DNA of 64,000 bases. It comes from Hydrogenophaga sp. GTDB lineage: Bacteria > Pseudomonadota > Gammaproteobacteria > Burkholderiales > Burkholderiaceae_C. The notes beneath the pieces were generated by a model. That model was not told the DNA's origin. It saw only the letters and a program-made list of their open reading frames with translations, and ran no database searches. The stretch is taken from NCBI GenBank assembly GCA_016790705.1, contig JAEUOT010000059.1:1-64000 (forward strand), in the 5' to 3' direction. Below, piece by piece: positions 10,070 to 19,978 of this stretch (positions are counted from its first letter, which is position 1; each line of letters starts with the position of its first letter). A program made the position numbers and the translations under genes.

Positions 10070-11128
10070 ATGTTTCCCGTCAACACCTGGTATGTCGCCT
10101 GCTCCGCTGGCGAACTCGGCGATGCCCCGCTGGGACGCACCATCTGCAACCGGCCCATGGTCTTCTACCGGGCGCAGGCGGGCCGGGTGGCGGCGCTGGA
10201 GGACTTCTGCCCCCACCGTGGCGCACCGCTGTCGCTGGGACGCGTCTGCGAAGGCAAGCTGGTCTGCGGCTACCACGGGCTGGAAATGGGCTGCGATGGC
10301 AGGACGGTGGCGATGCCGGGCCAGCGGGTCGGCGGATTTCCCGCCATCCGCAGCTACCCCGCCGAGGAGCGCTACGGCTTCGTCTGGGTCTGGCCGGGCG
10401 ACCCCGCCCGCGCGGATGCCGCCCTGATCCCGCACATGGAATGGCACAACCATCCCGACTGGGCCTACGGCGGCGGCCTGTACCACGTGAAGGCCGACTA
10501 CCGGCTGATGATCGACAACCTGATGGACCTGACGCACGAAACCTATGTGCACGCCACCAGCATCGGCCAGAAGGAGATCGACGAAACCCCTTGCGTCACC
10601 ACCACGGACGGTGACGAAGTGGTGACCAGCCGCTTCATGCAGAACATCTCCGCCCCACCGTTCTGGCGCGCCGCGCTGCGCGCCCGCGGCCTGGCGGACG
10701 ACGTGCCGGTGGACCGCTGGCAGATCTGCCGCTTCACGCCGCCGAGCCACGTGATCATCGAGGTCGGCGTGGCCCATGCCGGCCACGGCGGCTACGACGC
10801 CCCGGCCGAGCACAAGGTCTACAGCAAGGTGATCGACTTCATCACCCCCGAGACCGACCGCTCGATGCACTACTTCTGGGGCATGGCGCGCAAGTTCAAT
10901 CCGCAGGACGAGGCGCTGACCGCCCAGATCCGGGAAGGCCAGGGCAGGATCTTCGCCGAGGACCTCGAGATGCTCGAACGCCAGCAGAAGAACCTGGACA
11001 CCCACCCCGAGCGCCGTCTGCTGGCGCTCAACATCGATGCGGGCGGGACGCGCTCGCGCAGCGTCATCCGGCGGCTGATCGCGGCGGAAACCGCAGCGGC
11101 GACGGAGGCCGCGCCACCGCCCGCCTGA
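10070..11128 (+). CDS. Rieske non-heme iron oxygenase, vanillate O-demethylase oxygenase-like
   Basis: A 352-residue oxygenase subunit. The ATG at 10070 is preferred because GAGGAG lies just upstream and MFPVNTWYVACSAGELG is the standard start of VanA-type proteins. The Rieske [2Fe-2S] ligands are Cys47-x-His49 (CPHRG) and Cys66-x2-His69 (CGYHG). The mononuclear iron site motif is DLTHETYVHATSIG. Family members demethylate vanillate or hydroxylate related aromatic acids using electrons from a VanB-type reductase. No reductase gene is nearby, so it must be supplied from elsewhere. Vanillate as the substrate is likely but unproven; related demethylases share this length and architecture. Confidence 0.87.
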   Translation: MFPVNTWYVACSAGELGDAPLGRTICNRPMVFYRAQAGRVAALEDFCPHRGAPLSLGRVCEGKLVCGYHGLEMGCDGRTVAMPGQRVGGFPAIRSYPAEERYGFVWVWPGDPARADAALIPHMEWHNHPDWAYGGGLYHVKADYRLMIDNLMDLTHETYVHATSIGQKEIDETPCVTTTDGDEVVTSRFMQNISAPPFWRAALRARGLADDVPVDRWQICRFTPPSHVIIEVGVAHAGHGGYDAPAEHKVYSKVIDFITPETDRSMHYFWGMARKFNPQDEALTAQIREGQGRIFAEDLEMLERQQKNLDTHPERRLLALNIDAGGTRSRSVIRRLIAAETAAATEAAPPPA

Positions 11129-11131
11129 GAC

Positions 11132-11572
11132 TCAGAAGCGGCTGGGACGCTCGTTGAGCACGCACCAGTACAGCTCGATCTGCTCGGCCACCTCCATGAA
11201 CTTGTTGAAGTTCACCGGCTTCTCGATGTAGGAATTCACGCCCAGGTCGTAGGCCTGCGCCAGGTCGCGGTCCTCCCGCGACGAGGTCAGGATCACCACC
11301 GGTATGCGACGGAACTGCTCGCTTTCCTTGAGCTGGCGCAGCACCTCCAGGCCACTGACCTTGGGCAGGTTGATGTCCAGCAGGATCACCGCCGGCAACG
11401 GCTCGCCGGCCGCCCAGCGGCCCATGTAGGCCAGCGCTTCCTCGCCATCCCGCGCGATCTGCACGTGGTTGGTCAGGCGCTTGCGGCTGAAGGCGCGCAG
11501 CGTCAGGTCCAGGTCCATCGGGTTGTCCTCGACCAGCAGGATCGGCGGAGGCTGCAGCGGTGTGCTCATCAT
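11132..11572 (-). CDS. Single-domain response regulator (Rcp1-like)
   Basis: A 146-residue receiver without an output domain: ILLVEDNPMDLDLTLRAF (acidic pocket), phosphorylated Asp in VILLDINLPKVSG, Thr in VVILTSSRED and Lys in YIEKPVNF. The insert after beta-2 (IARDGEEALAYMGRW) and the VNFNKFMEVAEQI ending are typical of regulators paired with phytochrome-like or multi-PAS kinases. It overlaps the kinase gene stop by 4 bases (ATGA), so it is translationally coupled and almost certainly its partner. With no DNA-binding domain it must pass the signal by protein contact or phosphotransfer. Confidence 0.93.
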   Translation of the reverse strand: MMSTPLQPPPILLVEDNPMDLDLTLRAFSRKRLTNHVQIARDGEEALAYMGRWAAGEPLPAVILLDINLPKVSGLEVLRQLKESEQFRRIPVVILTSSREDRDLAQAYDLGVNSYIEKPVNFNKFMEVAEQIELYWCVLNERPSRF

Positions 11573-14500
11573 GTCGGGAACTCCAGATAGAAGGTGGCAC
11601 CGGCGCCCGGTGCGCTCTCGGCCCAGACGCGGCCACCCATGCGCTGCACCGCCTTGGCCACCAGGGCCAGACCGACGCCGGTCCCCGGAAACTCCTCGGC
11701 CCGGTGCAGTCGCTGAAAAATGCCGAACATGCGGTCGTGGTAGCGCATGTCAAAGCCCACGCCGTTGTCGCGCACCCAGAGCAGGCGCCGTCCCGCGTCT
11801 TCGCGGGAACCGATGTGGATCTGCGGCGGCTTGCAGTCGCGGCTGAACTTCAGCGCGTTGCCGATGAGGTTGCGCAGCACCACCGCCATGCCCTCGCGGT
11901 CCAGCGCCAGCTCGAAATCGTCCATCTCGACCTGCACCTGCGCCTGCTGGCGCACGATGTCGGCTTCGTAGCCTTCCAGGATGCGCTGCACCAGGCCACG
12001 CACGGCCACCTTCTCCGCAGCCATGTCGCGCCGCTCCATGCGCGAGTACTCCAGCAGATCGGAAATCAGCTCACCCATCTGCTGCACGCCGTGGCGAATG
12101 CGCCGCACGAACTGCCGGCCTTCCTCGTTGAGCTTGTCGCCGTACTCCTCGACCAGCAACTGGCTGTAGCCATCGATGCCGCGCAGCGGCGCCTTGAGGT
12201 CGTGCGACACGGAGTACGAAAACGCCTCCAGTTCCTGGTTGGCCTGGCTGAGCTGGGCCGTGCGCTCGGCCACCCGATGCTCCAGCTCGTGGTTGGTCTG
12301 GCGCAGTTTTTCCTCCGCCTGGACCGACTCGGTGATGTCCAGCAGCGTGCCGATGTAGCGCGGTTTCAGACCATCGCCGTCGCGGTCGATGCGCCGTGCC
12401 GTGCGCCGCATCCAGCGGACCGGTCCGTGCTCGGGATTGGTCCGGAACACGAGGTCCTCGGGCGGCCCGCCGTCCCGGATGGTCTGCATGTCGGCGGCGA
12501 CATGCGCACGGTCGTCGGGGTGGATGCGTTCCAGGTACTGCGCCTCGGTCGGCGGATGCGGCGACGGCTCGAGTCCGAGGTTGCGGAACAGCTGCGCCGA
12601 CACGTTCAGACGCTGCGTCTGCGCATCCGCCGCCCAACTGCCCAGCAGCGACACCGTCTCGGCCTGCTCCAGCATGTCCTTGAGGTCCACCACCGCCTGC
12701 GATGCCAGCACCCGCTCGGTGATGTCCATGCTGGTGCCGTAGACGCGGACCACCTTGCCCTCGCCATCCGTCTCGACCCCGGCACGCTCTTCGACCCAGC
12801 GCACCCCGTCCGGCGTCAACAGGCGGTGCTCGAACCGGTTGACACCGCCGCCCTGGCGGGCCATGTCCCGTTCGACGTGTTCGCGAACCCAGGCGCGATC
12901 GTCGGGATGCACCCGATCGAGATAGGCCTCCAGGCTGGGTGCGACGCTGCCCGGCGCGTAGCCCAGCACCCGGAAATGCTCGTCCGACCAGCTCACCGCG
13001 CCGGACGGCATCTCGATGCTCCAACTGCCGATGTGCGCCACCGCCTGGGCCTCGGCCAGTTGCTCGCGCTGGCGCCTCAGGGTCGCCTCGGTGGCCTTGC
13101 GCTCGGAAATGTTGCGCAGGATGGTCGAGACGTACTGAACCTGCCCGTCGGCACTGCGGTGCGCGACGATCATCTGCGACATCGGCAGCTCCCGGCCCTG
13201 GGCGTCATACACCGCCGTCTCGCCCATCCACTGGCCCTGCGCGATGGCGGCGGGGATGCCCTCCTCCCGCACCTTCCTGCCGGCCCACTCGGGATGCACG
13301 CGCGCGATCACGTCCGCGAGCGGCGTGGTGGGCGAGAGCCCCAGCGTCTCGTACCCGGCCCGGTTGAAATAGAACACCTGGCCCTGAAGGTCGGCCATGC
13401 TCACGATGTCCGGCGTGGCCTCCAGCACCGAGACCAGCCGGTCCCGCTCCAGTTGTGCCTCGACCAGCTCGGTCTCGTCCAGCACCATGCCCACGCTGCG
13501 CGCCGGCTGCCCGTCCACACACTCGAACTCGCCGCGCACGTGCAGATGGCGCACCCCGCGCTGCGGGTTGCGGATGCGGTAGCGAATGTCGTAGGGCTGG
13601 CCGCTCTCGATGCACTGCCGGTAGACGCGATTGACCCGCTCGGCGTCCTCCGGCAGCAGGATCGAAAGGATCCGGTCCAGGCTGAGCGTGGCTTCCGAGG
13701 GATCGGTTCCGTGGATGACATGCGTCTGCGGCGACCAGGTGAACAGGCCACTCGCCAGGTCCTGCGACCAGCTGCCCATGTGACCGATGCGCTGGGCCTT
13801 GAGCAACTGGTCCTGCATGTGCTGCAGTTCCTGCTCGTAACGCTTGCGCTCGCTGATGTCCTGCACCGTCGTGAACAGCCGCTGCAGGGCGCCGTCCGGC
13901 GCGCGCACGGCGCGCACGTTGATCTCGGTGTGCACCAGCGACCTGTCCTTGCGAATGAACCGCTTCTCGAACTCGTAGCCATCGCGCTGGCCCGCCAGCA
14001 GCTCCCCGAACAGCGTGAGGTTGCGCGTCAGGTCCTCGGGCGGCGTGATCTCCGACCAGGTCAGGTTCAGCAGTTCTTCGCGCGGATAGCCGAGGATCTC
14101 GCACAGCCGGTCGTTGACCTGCAGCCAGCGCTTGGATTCGGGCGAGGTGATGGCCATGCCGATGAAGGGCAGCTCGTAGAACAGGCGCAGCAGCTCGGCC
14201 TGCTCGCGCTGCGCCTGCTGCGCCAGCTTGCGTTCGGTGATGTCCAGCAGGATGCCGCTGATGGCGACCACCCGCCCTTGCGCATCGCGCTCCTGCCGCG
14301 TGTGGTCATGCACCCAGACCCAACGCCCGTCGGCGCACATGACACGGTATTCCTGGCGGTATTCGTCCGGACCCTGCGCCAGGTAGCGGTCCACCTCGTC
14401 CCCGACCCACGCCGCATCGTCCGGGTGCAGCAGGGACGCAAAGCGGATGCGGTTCTCGATCAGTTGCTGCGGCTCATAGCCCCACTGCCGGATGTTGTCG

Positions 14501-15363
14501 TTCACATACCGCACCGGCCATCCGGGCTCATACCGCCACTCGATCACCACCAGCGGCGAGCGGTTGACCAGGTCGCTCATGTGCAGCGCCACCGCGCGGT
14601 CGTTCTGCAACTGCACCGCCATCTTGTCGGCGGCGCGGCCGATCAGCGCCAGCTCATCGCTGCCATCCAGACCGGTGCGCACCGACAGGTCACCCGCGCC
14701 CATCACCGCCAGGGCTGCGGCCAGCCGCTGCGCCCGCCGGAACCACATCAGGTGCAGCAGCAGCGCCAGCAGGGCCGCCGCCACCATCGCCCAGAGCGCC
14801 TCCAGCGCCAGCTCCCGCTGCAGCGCCAGACGCTGGCGGGTCATGGGCAGATCGATGTCCACCAACACCCCCAACCGATGCCCATCGAGCAACGGCACCT
14901 GACCGCCGAGCAGGTGTCGCCCGGGCACGCCCTGGACCCGGATGGACGACACACCCTGGGGATCGAACAGCCCCTGAAGGACGGGCGCATCCTCGGCCGA
15001 CGCCGACTGGACCACGTCGTAAAGGGTCCGGCCGGTGTCGATCCGGGACAGTGAGGCCAGCACCCGGCCCGCCGGGTCCACCAGGTAGGCCCGGTTGAGT
15101 CCGTCATACAGCCCCAGGGAGCCGACGATGCGGCGCAAGGCCAGCGGATCGGTGTTGCCCAGCCGGATGTCCAGCCGGCCTTGCTCGATGCTCAGCCGGT
15201 CGCGCAGACGCTCCAGCTCCTGCTGCTCGACCTCGCCCTCCATGTTGTGCATCTGGTAGGCGTAGTTGATCGCCAGGGAGACGAGGGCCATCAGGAAGAT
15301 CATCAGCGGCACCAGCCGGTGCCCGGCCATCGCCAGCAGCAGGCGGCGCATCGTCGCCTTCAC
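11569..15363 (-). CDS. Membrane sensor histidine kinase with six PAS domains
   Basis: A 1264-residue kinase starting at GTG 15363, overlapping the upstream gene stop (an ATG 12 bases later is possible). Order: TM1 (about residues 14-36), periplasmic loop of about 150 residues, TM2 (about 185-207), HAMP, then six PAS/PAC units (starting near SPLVVIEW, ELPFIGMAI, GHMGSWSQD, ATPDIVSMA, AHIGSWSIE, SLLGSWAAD), coiled coil, HisKA with His in FSYSVSHDLKAPLRGIDGY, and HATPase with NLIGNALKFS, DNGVGFD and GTGVGLALV. This DHp type is typical of bacteriophytochrome-like kinases paired with Rcp regulators. Its periplasmic loop is a natural docking place for the binding protein encoded just upstream. Confidence 0.94.
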   Translation of the reverse strand: MKATMRRLLLAMAGHRLVPLMIFLMALVSLAINYAYQMHNMEGEVEQQELERLRDRLSIEQGRLDIRLGNTDPLALRRIVGSLGLYDGLNRAYLVDPAGRVLASLSRIDTGRTLYDVVQSASAEDAPVLQGLFDPQGVSSIRVQGVPGRHLLGGQVPLLDGHRLGVLVDIDLPMTRQRLALQRELALEALWAMVAAALLALLLHLMWFRRAQRLAAALAVMGAGDLSVRTGLDGSDELALIGRAADKMAVQLQNDRAVALHMSDLVNRSPLVVIEWRYEPGWPVRYVNDNIRQWGYEPQQLIENRIRFASLLHPDDAAWVGDEVDRYLAQGPDEYRQEYRVMCADGRWVWVHDHTRQERDAQGRVVAISGILLDITERKLAQQAQREQAELLRLFYELPFIGMAITSPESKRWLQVNDRLCEILGYPREELLNLTWSEITPPEDLTRNLTLFGELLAGQRDGYEFEKRFIRKDRSLVHTEINVRAVRAPDGALQRLFTTVQDISERKRYEQELQHMQDQLLKAQRIGHMGSWSQDLASGLFTWSPQTHVIHGTDPSEATLSLDRILSILLPEDAERVNRVYRQCIESGQPYDIRYRIRNPQRGVRHLHVRGEFECVDGQPARSVGMVLDETELVEAQLERDRLVSVLEATPDIVSMADLQGQVFYFNRAGYETLGLSPTTPLADVIARVHPEWAGRKVREEGIPAAIAQGQWMGETAVYDAQGRELPMSQMIVAHRSADGQVQYVSTILRNISERKATEATLRRQREQLAEAQAVAHIGSWSIEMPSGAVSWSDEHFRVLGYAPGSVAPSLEAYLDRVHPDDRAWVREHVERDMARQGGGVNRFEHRLLTPDGVRWVEERAGVETDGEGKVVRVYGTSMDITERVLASQAVVDLKDMLEQAETVSLLGSWAADAQTQRLNVSAQLFRNLGLEPSPHPPTEAQYLERIHPDDRAHVAADMQTIRDGGPPEDLVFRTNPEHGPVRWMRRTARRIDRDGDGLKPRYIGTLLDITESVQAEEKLRQTNHELEHRVAERTAQLSQANQELEAFSYSVSHDLKAPLRGIDGYSQLLVEEYGDKLNEEGRQFVRRIRHGVQQMGELISDLLEYSRMERRDMAAEKVAVRGLVQRILEGYEADIVRQQAQVQVEMDDFELALDREGMAVVLRNLIGNALKFSRDCKPPQIHIGSREDAGRRLLWVRDNGVGFDMRYHDRMFGIFQRLHRAEEFPGTGVGLALVAKAVQRMGGRVWAESAPGAGATFYLEFPT

Positions 15364-16403
15364 GACGGGTCCTCCGTTCCATCCGCCAGCCGCTGGGGCC
15401 AGTCCTCCTCCAGCAAACGCCCCCAGTCCGGCCGGTCGCGCAACAGACCCATCATCTGCAGCGTCAACGCAAGCCCCTCGACCCGCTGGCCCAGCAGGCG
15501 GGGCCGCCCTCCCAGCAAGGCCCGGTTCTCGTGATCGTCGACGAATCGCAGTCCTTTCAATGTCGACAGATAGTCCGCAGGCGAGAGATCCACCCCGGCC
15601 GACAGCAGCTCGGCACTGAGTTGCGGCTCCTTCTGGAAGACCTCCAGCCCCCGACGCCAGCCTCGGGCCAGCTCCAGCACCTGGTCCGGACGGGACGCCA
15701 GCGTGCGGGCGTGCACCACGATCACGTCGGCGATCTCGCCCGGCATCTGCCGGCTGTCAAACACGGACCGGAAGCCCTCGACCCGCATGGTGCCCGCCAG
15801 CGGCTCAAAGGTCACCGCCGCCTCGACCAGTCCGCTGCGCAAGGCCGAGAGATGCTGCGACGCCTCCATGTTGTGCACAAACACATCGCCCATGGCCAGC
15901 CCGCCGGCCTGCAACAAGCGCTGCAGCATCAGCGCACCCACGGTGGTCCGCTCCACCGCGATGTGCCGCCCCCGCAGCTCGGCCGGCGACCGGATGTCCT
16001 GGCGCGCCATCACCACATCGGCCCCGGCCGACATGCTGAGGACCGCGATGATCCGGATGTCTTCGCCGGCATCGGCCAGCCGGAGGGCTTCGTCCAGTGT
16101 CAGCGCTGCGGCATCGAGCTGCCCGTTGCGGAACTGCCGCAGGGAGTCGGAACTGGACGACAGCTCGACCACCTTGACCTTGCGGGCGTCCACCAGACCC
16201 TTGTCGCGCGCCAGCACCAGCGGGTCGTAGCCGACCCAGGGATTGAGGCCGACCTTCAGAGGCCCCACGGGTGCCGGCCCACATGCGACCAGCAATGTCG
16301 CCAGCAGCACCCAGACGAGGCGCCACAACGCCAACACCCGTGCGCCGCCCCCGCCGAAGCCGGGGCGCACGCTTCCCCACCCTGCTGGCACCTGTGACGG
16401 CAT
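15360..16403 (-). CDS. Lipoprotein substrate-binding protein (NMT1/SsuA-like), sensor partner
   Basis: A 347-residue periplasmic type-2 binding protein. After a lipoprotein signal (WVLLATLLVAC, lipobox Cys41) the mature part begins KVGLNPWVGYDPLVLARDKG, typical of the NMT1/ThiY/SsuA group, with the ligand-binding TLDEALRLA and ERTTVGALML segments. The ATG at 16403 gives a long n-region; a GTG at 16337 would give a more usual 18-residue signal. No permease or ATPase gene is present. Instead its stop overlaps the kinase start by 4 bases, so the protein most likely works as the ligand sensor of that kinase rather than in transport (inference). The ligand could be a small organic sulfonate, nitrate-like or thiamine-precursor-like molecule; the sequence does not tell. 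Confidence 0.87.
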   Translation of the reverse strand: MPSQVPAGWGSVRPGFGGGGARVLALWRLVWVLLATLLVACGPAPVGPLKVGLNPWVGYDPLVLARDKGLVDARKVKVVELSSSSDSLRQFRNGQLDAAALTLDEALRLADAGEDIRIIAVLSMSAGADVVMARQDIRSPAELRGRHIAVERTTVGALMLQRLLQAGGLAMGDVFVHNMEASQHLSALRSGLVEAAVTFEPLAGTMRVEGFRSVFDSRQMPGEIADVIVVHARTLASRPDQVLELARGWRRGLEVFQKEPQLSAELLSAGVDLSPADYLSTLKGLRFVDDHENRALLGGRPRLLGQRVEGLALTLQMMGLLRDRPDWGRLLEEDWPQRLADGTEDPS

Positions 16404-16668
16404 ACGTTGAGCGACTGGCTTGAGGTTTGAAGCATTTTGTCACCAACAGGTCCGCCACACCCTTGCCGGACCCGGGAGAAAAAGCAGCGTCCGGCGTCAC
16501 CCGCCAGCCAGGCGAACTTAAGTACTGGCGAACTGACCGGACAGCGCCAACCAGAAAGACGAAAGCAACAGTCGTCGCCGCAGGCCCGGGATGGTCGCTG
16601 TTGCAGGCCCGTCACAGGCCTGCGATCGACCCGAGGCCATCAGCCCCTCGACTCAGGCCCCTGCCGCC

Positions 16669-18531
<1,863 letters not shown>

Positions 18532-18579
18532 GTTGCTGCACTCCGTTGTTGAATCGATCCGGCATGGTATGTGGTCGCG

Positions 18580-18628
18580 TGAGAAATTAATGATCTCAAA
18601 CTAGATACATATGACCGATAATTTCTCA
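18580..18628. promoter_or_regulatory. Long-spaced inverted repeat in the glmS-lrp gap
   Basis: TGAGAAATT (18580-18588) and AATTTCTCA (18620-18628) form a 9-base perfect inverted repeat with 31 bases between. The gap is strikingly AT-rich for this chromosome. A second small repeat, GATTT-CA-AAATC (18649-18660), lies just before the regulator start. Lrp-type octamers commonly bind such spaced AT-rich sites, so the divergent Lrp protein could autoregulate and affect glmS from here (inference). Confidence 0.45.
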
Positions 18629-18669
18629 AAAGAATCGAAAAGACATCTGATTTCAAAATCTAATCTAAT

Positions 18670-19173
18670 ATGGAACCAGATTCCCTTGATCCCATCGATC
18701 TGCGTCTGCTGGACCTGATGCAGGCCGACGCCAGCCGTCACAACCAGGCCCTGGCCGCATTGGCCCACATCTCTCCGCCGACCAGCCTGCGGCGCATCAA
18801 GCGCCTGCGCGACCTGGGGGTGATCGAACGCGAGGTTGCCCTGCTGCAGCCGGACCGGCTGGCCTCGCTGACGGGGCATGGGCTGACCGCGCTGGTGGAG
18901 GTGACGCTGGAACGGCAGGGTGCGGAACAGATGGACGCGTTCGAGGCCCATGTGGTGGGCGACCCGGCGGTGCAGCAGTGCTATCGCGTGAGTCCGGGAC
19001 CGGATTTCATGCTGGTGGTGTATGCCCGCGACATGCCCGGATACCTGGCGCTGGCGCAGCGCCTGTTCACCGCCCACGCCAACGTCCGCAACGTCAAGGT
19101 GTTTTTCAGTGTCAAGCGGGCCAAATTCGAGCCGCGCATCCCGCTGACCGACCCGTCCGTCCCGGTCAAGTAA
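18670..19173 (+). CDS. Lrp/AsnC-family transcriptional regulator
   Basis: A 167-residue regulator. The N-terminal winged helix-turn-helix (LDPIDLRLLDLMQADA, then PPTSLRRIKRLRDLGVIERE) is followed by a RAM/AsnC ligand-binding domain (LVEVTLERQGAEQMDAFEAH, VQQCYRVSPGPDFMLVVYA). The start ATG has no Shine-Dalgarno; the TAATCT a few bases upstream may be a -10, which would make the transcript nearly leaderless. It is divergent from glmS and 81 bases upstream of a DUF2726 gene. The ligand is probably an amino acid, as in the family, but unidentified. Confidence 0.92.
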   Translation: MEPDSLDPIDLRLLDLMQADASRHNQALAALAHISPPTSLRRIKRLRDLGVIEREVALLQPDRLASLTGHGLTALVEVTLERQGAEQMDAFEAHVVGDPAVQQCYRVSPGPDFMLVVYARDMPGYLALAQRLFTAHANVRNVKVFFSVKRAKFEPRIPLTDPSVPVK

Positions 19174-19254
19174 CAAATGGTTTTTAGAGCACTTTTTCAG
19201 TAACGCACCCCTAGAATCGCTGCACAAAAATTCCGATAGCAGCCAGGAGGTTTC

Positions 19255-19959
19255 ATGTTGCCCTTGTGGATCGCGTTCATGATTGCCGTCGCCCTCGTGG
19301 CCGCCGGCGTCTGGGCCTACCGACGGTATTTCCGAAGAGCGTCCGGCCGCGAGGACCGGTACACCCCCGAGCGCATCCTCTCGCCGGAGCAGGTGGCCAT
19401 GCTCGACTACCTGCGCGACACCTTCCCCGACCAGGTGGTGCTGCCCAACATCCCCCTCAAGGACATGCTCTCGGTCCGTCGCTCCTCCGACCATCAGCGG
19501 GCCCGGGAGCGCCTCCAGAGCCATAAGGTGGACTTCGTGGTGTGCGATGCGGAAGGGCGGGCGGTGTTCGCCTTTGACGTGGAGCAATACCACCTCAGCG
19601 ACGCCAAGTCCAAGGCCCACCAGATCAAGATCAAGAACCGGATCCTCAAGACAGCCGGCGTGCGCTTCGTGTTCCTCAAGAACAGCATCCACCGCATGCC
19701 CGCACCCAACGACTTCCGCGCGCAGCTCGATCTCGCCGCTCTGGCCCGCCCCAAGGCACAGGAAGCGGAAACCAACGAAAGCGTGCGCCAGCAGCTCGAA
19801 TCCCGGATGTCGGAGTACGACAACCTGATCTATCCGAGCACCGGCTTTCGGGAGTCGGAGGTCATGGGCCTGAGCGGCCTGATGGGACTGGGCGATGCAA
19901 AGGCCGCCCGCAAGGCGGATCACGACCGGCAGATCGAGGCGGTGCGTCGCCGCGCCTGA
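19255..19959 (+). CDS. DUF2726 domain-containing membrane-anchored protein
   Basis: A 234-residue protein with an excellent ribosome site (AGGAGG before ATG 19255). Residues about 4-22 form an N-terminal membrane anchor (WIAFMIAVALVAAGVWAY), followed by a DUF2726 domain: LDYLRDTFPDQVVLPNIPLK, then KVDFVVCDAEGRAVFAFDVE and TAGVRFVFLK. DUF2726 resembles the PD-(D/E)xK nuclease fold; here the second acidic motif reads FDVE where other members have IELD, a conservative swap. The C-terminal part is a loose helical tail ending EAVRRRA. Substrate and role are unknown; DNA or RNA binding is possible. Confidence 0.85.
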   Translation: MLPLWIAFMIAVALVAAGVWAYRRYFRRASGREDRYTPERILSPEQVAMLDYLRDTFPDQVVLPNIPLKDMLSVRRSSDHQRARERLQSHKVDFVVCDAEGRAVFAFDVEQYHLSDAKSKAHQIKIKNRILKTAGVRFVFLKNSIHRMPAPNDFRAQLDLAALARPKAQEAETNESVRQQLESRMSEYDNLIYPSTGFRESEVMGLSGLMGLGDAKAARKADHDRQIEAVRRRA

Positions 19960-19978
19960 CCGCCAGGTCGTCTCCCTG

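Noticed and set aside
11560-15054. Very long plus-strand open frame opposite the PAS kinase
   Set aside because: It is a GC-content shadow: the translation has no recognisable fold, is full of Leu/Val/Gln/His/Arg, and lies wholly opposite an unmistakable kinase.
16404-16668. glmS ribozyme/riboswitch or small gene in the glmS-binding protein gap
   Set aside because: The gap is downstream of glmS (minus strand), not its leader, and has no frame with coding features; only a short direct repeat (GGCGAACT twice) is seen.
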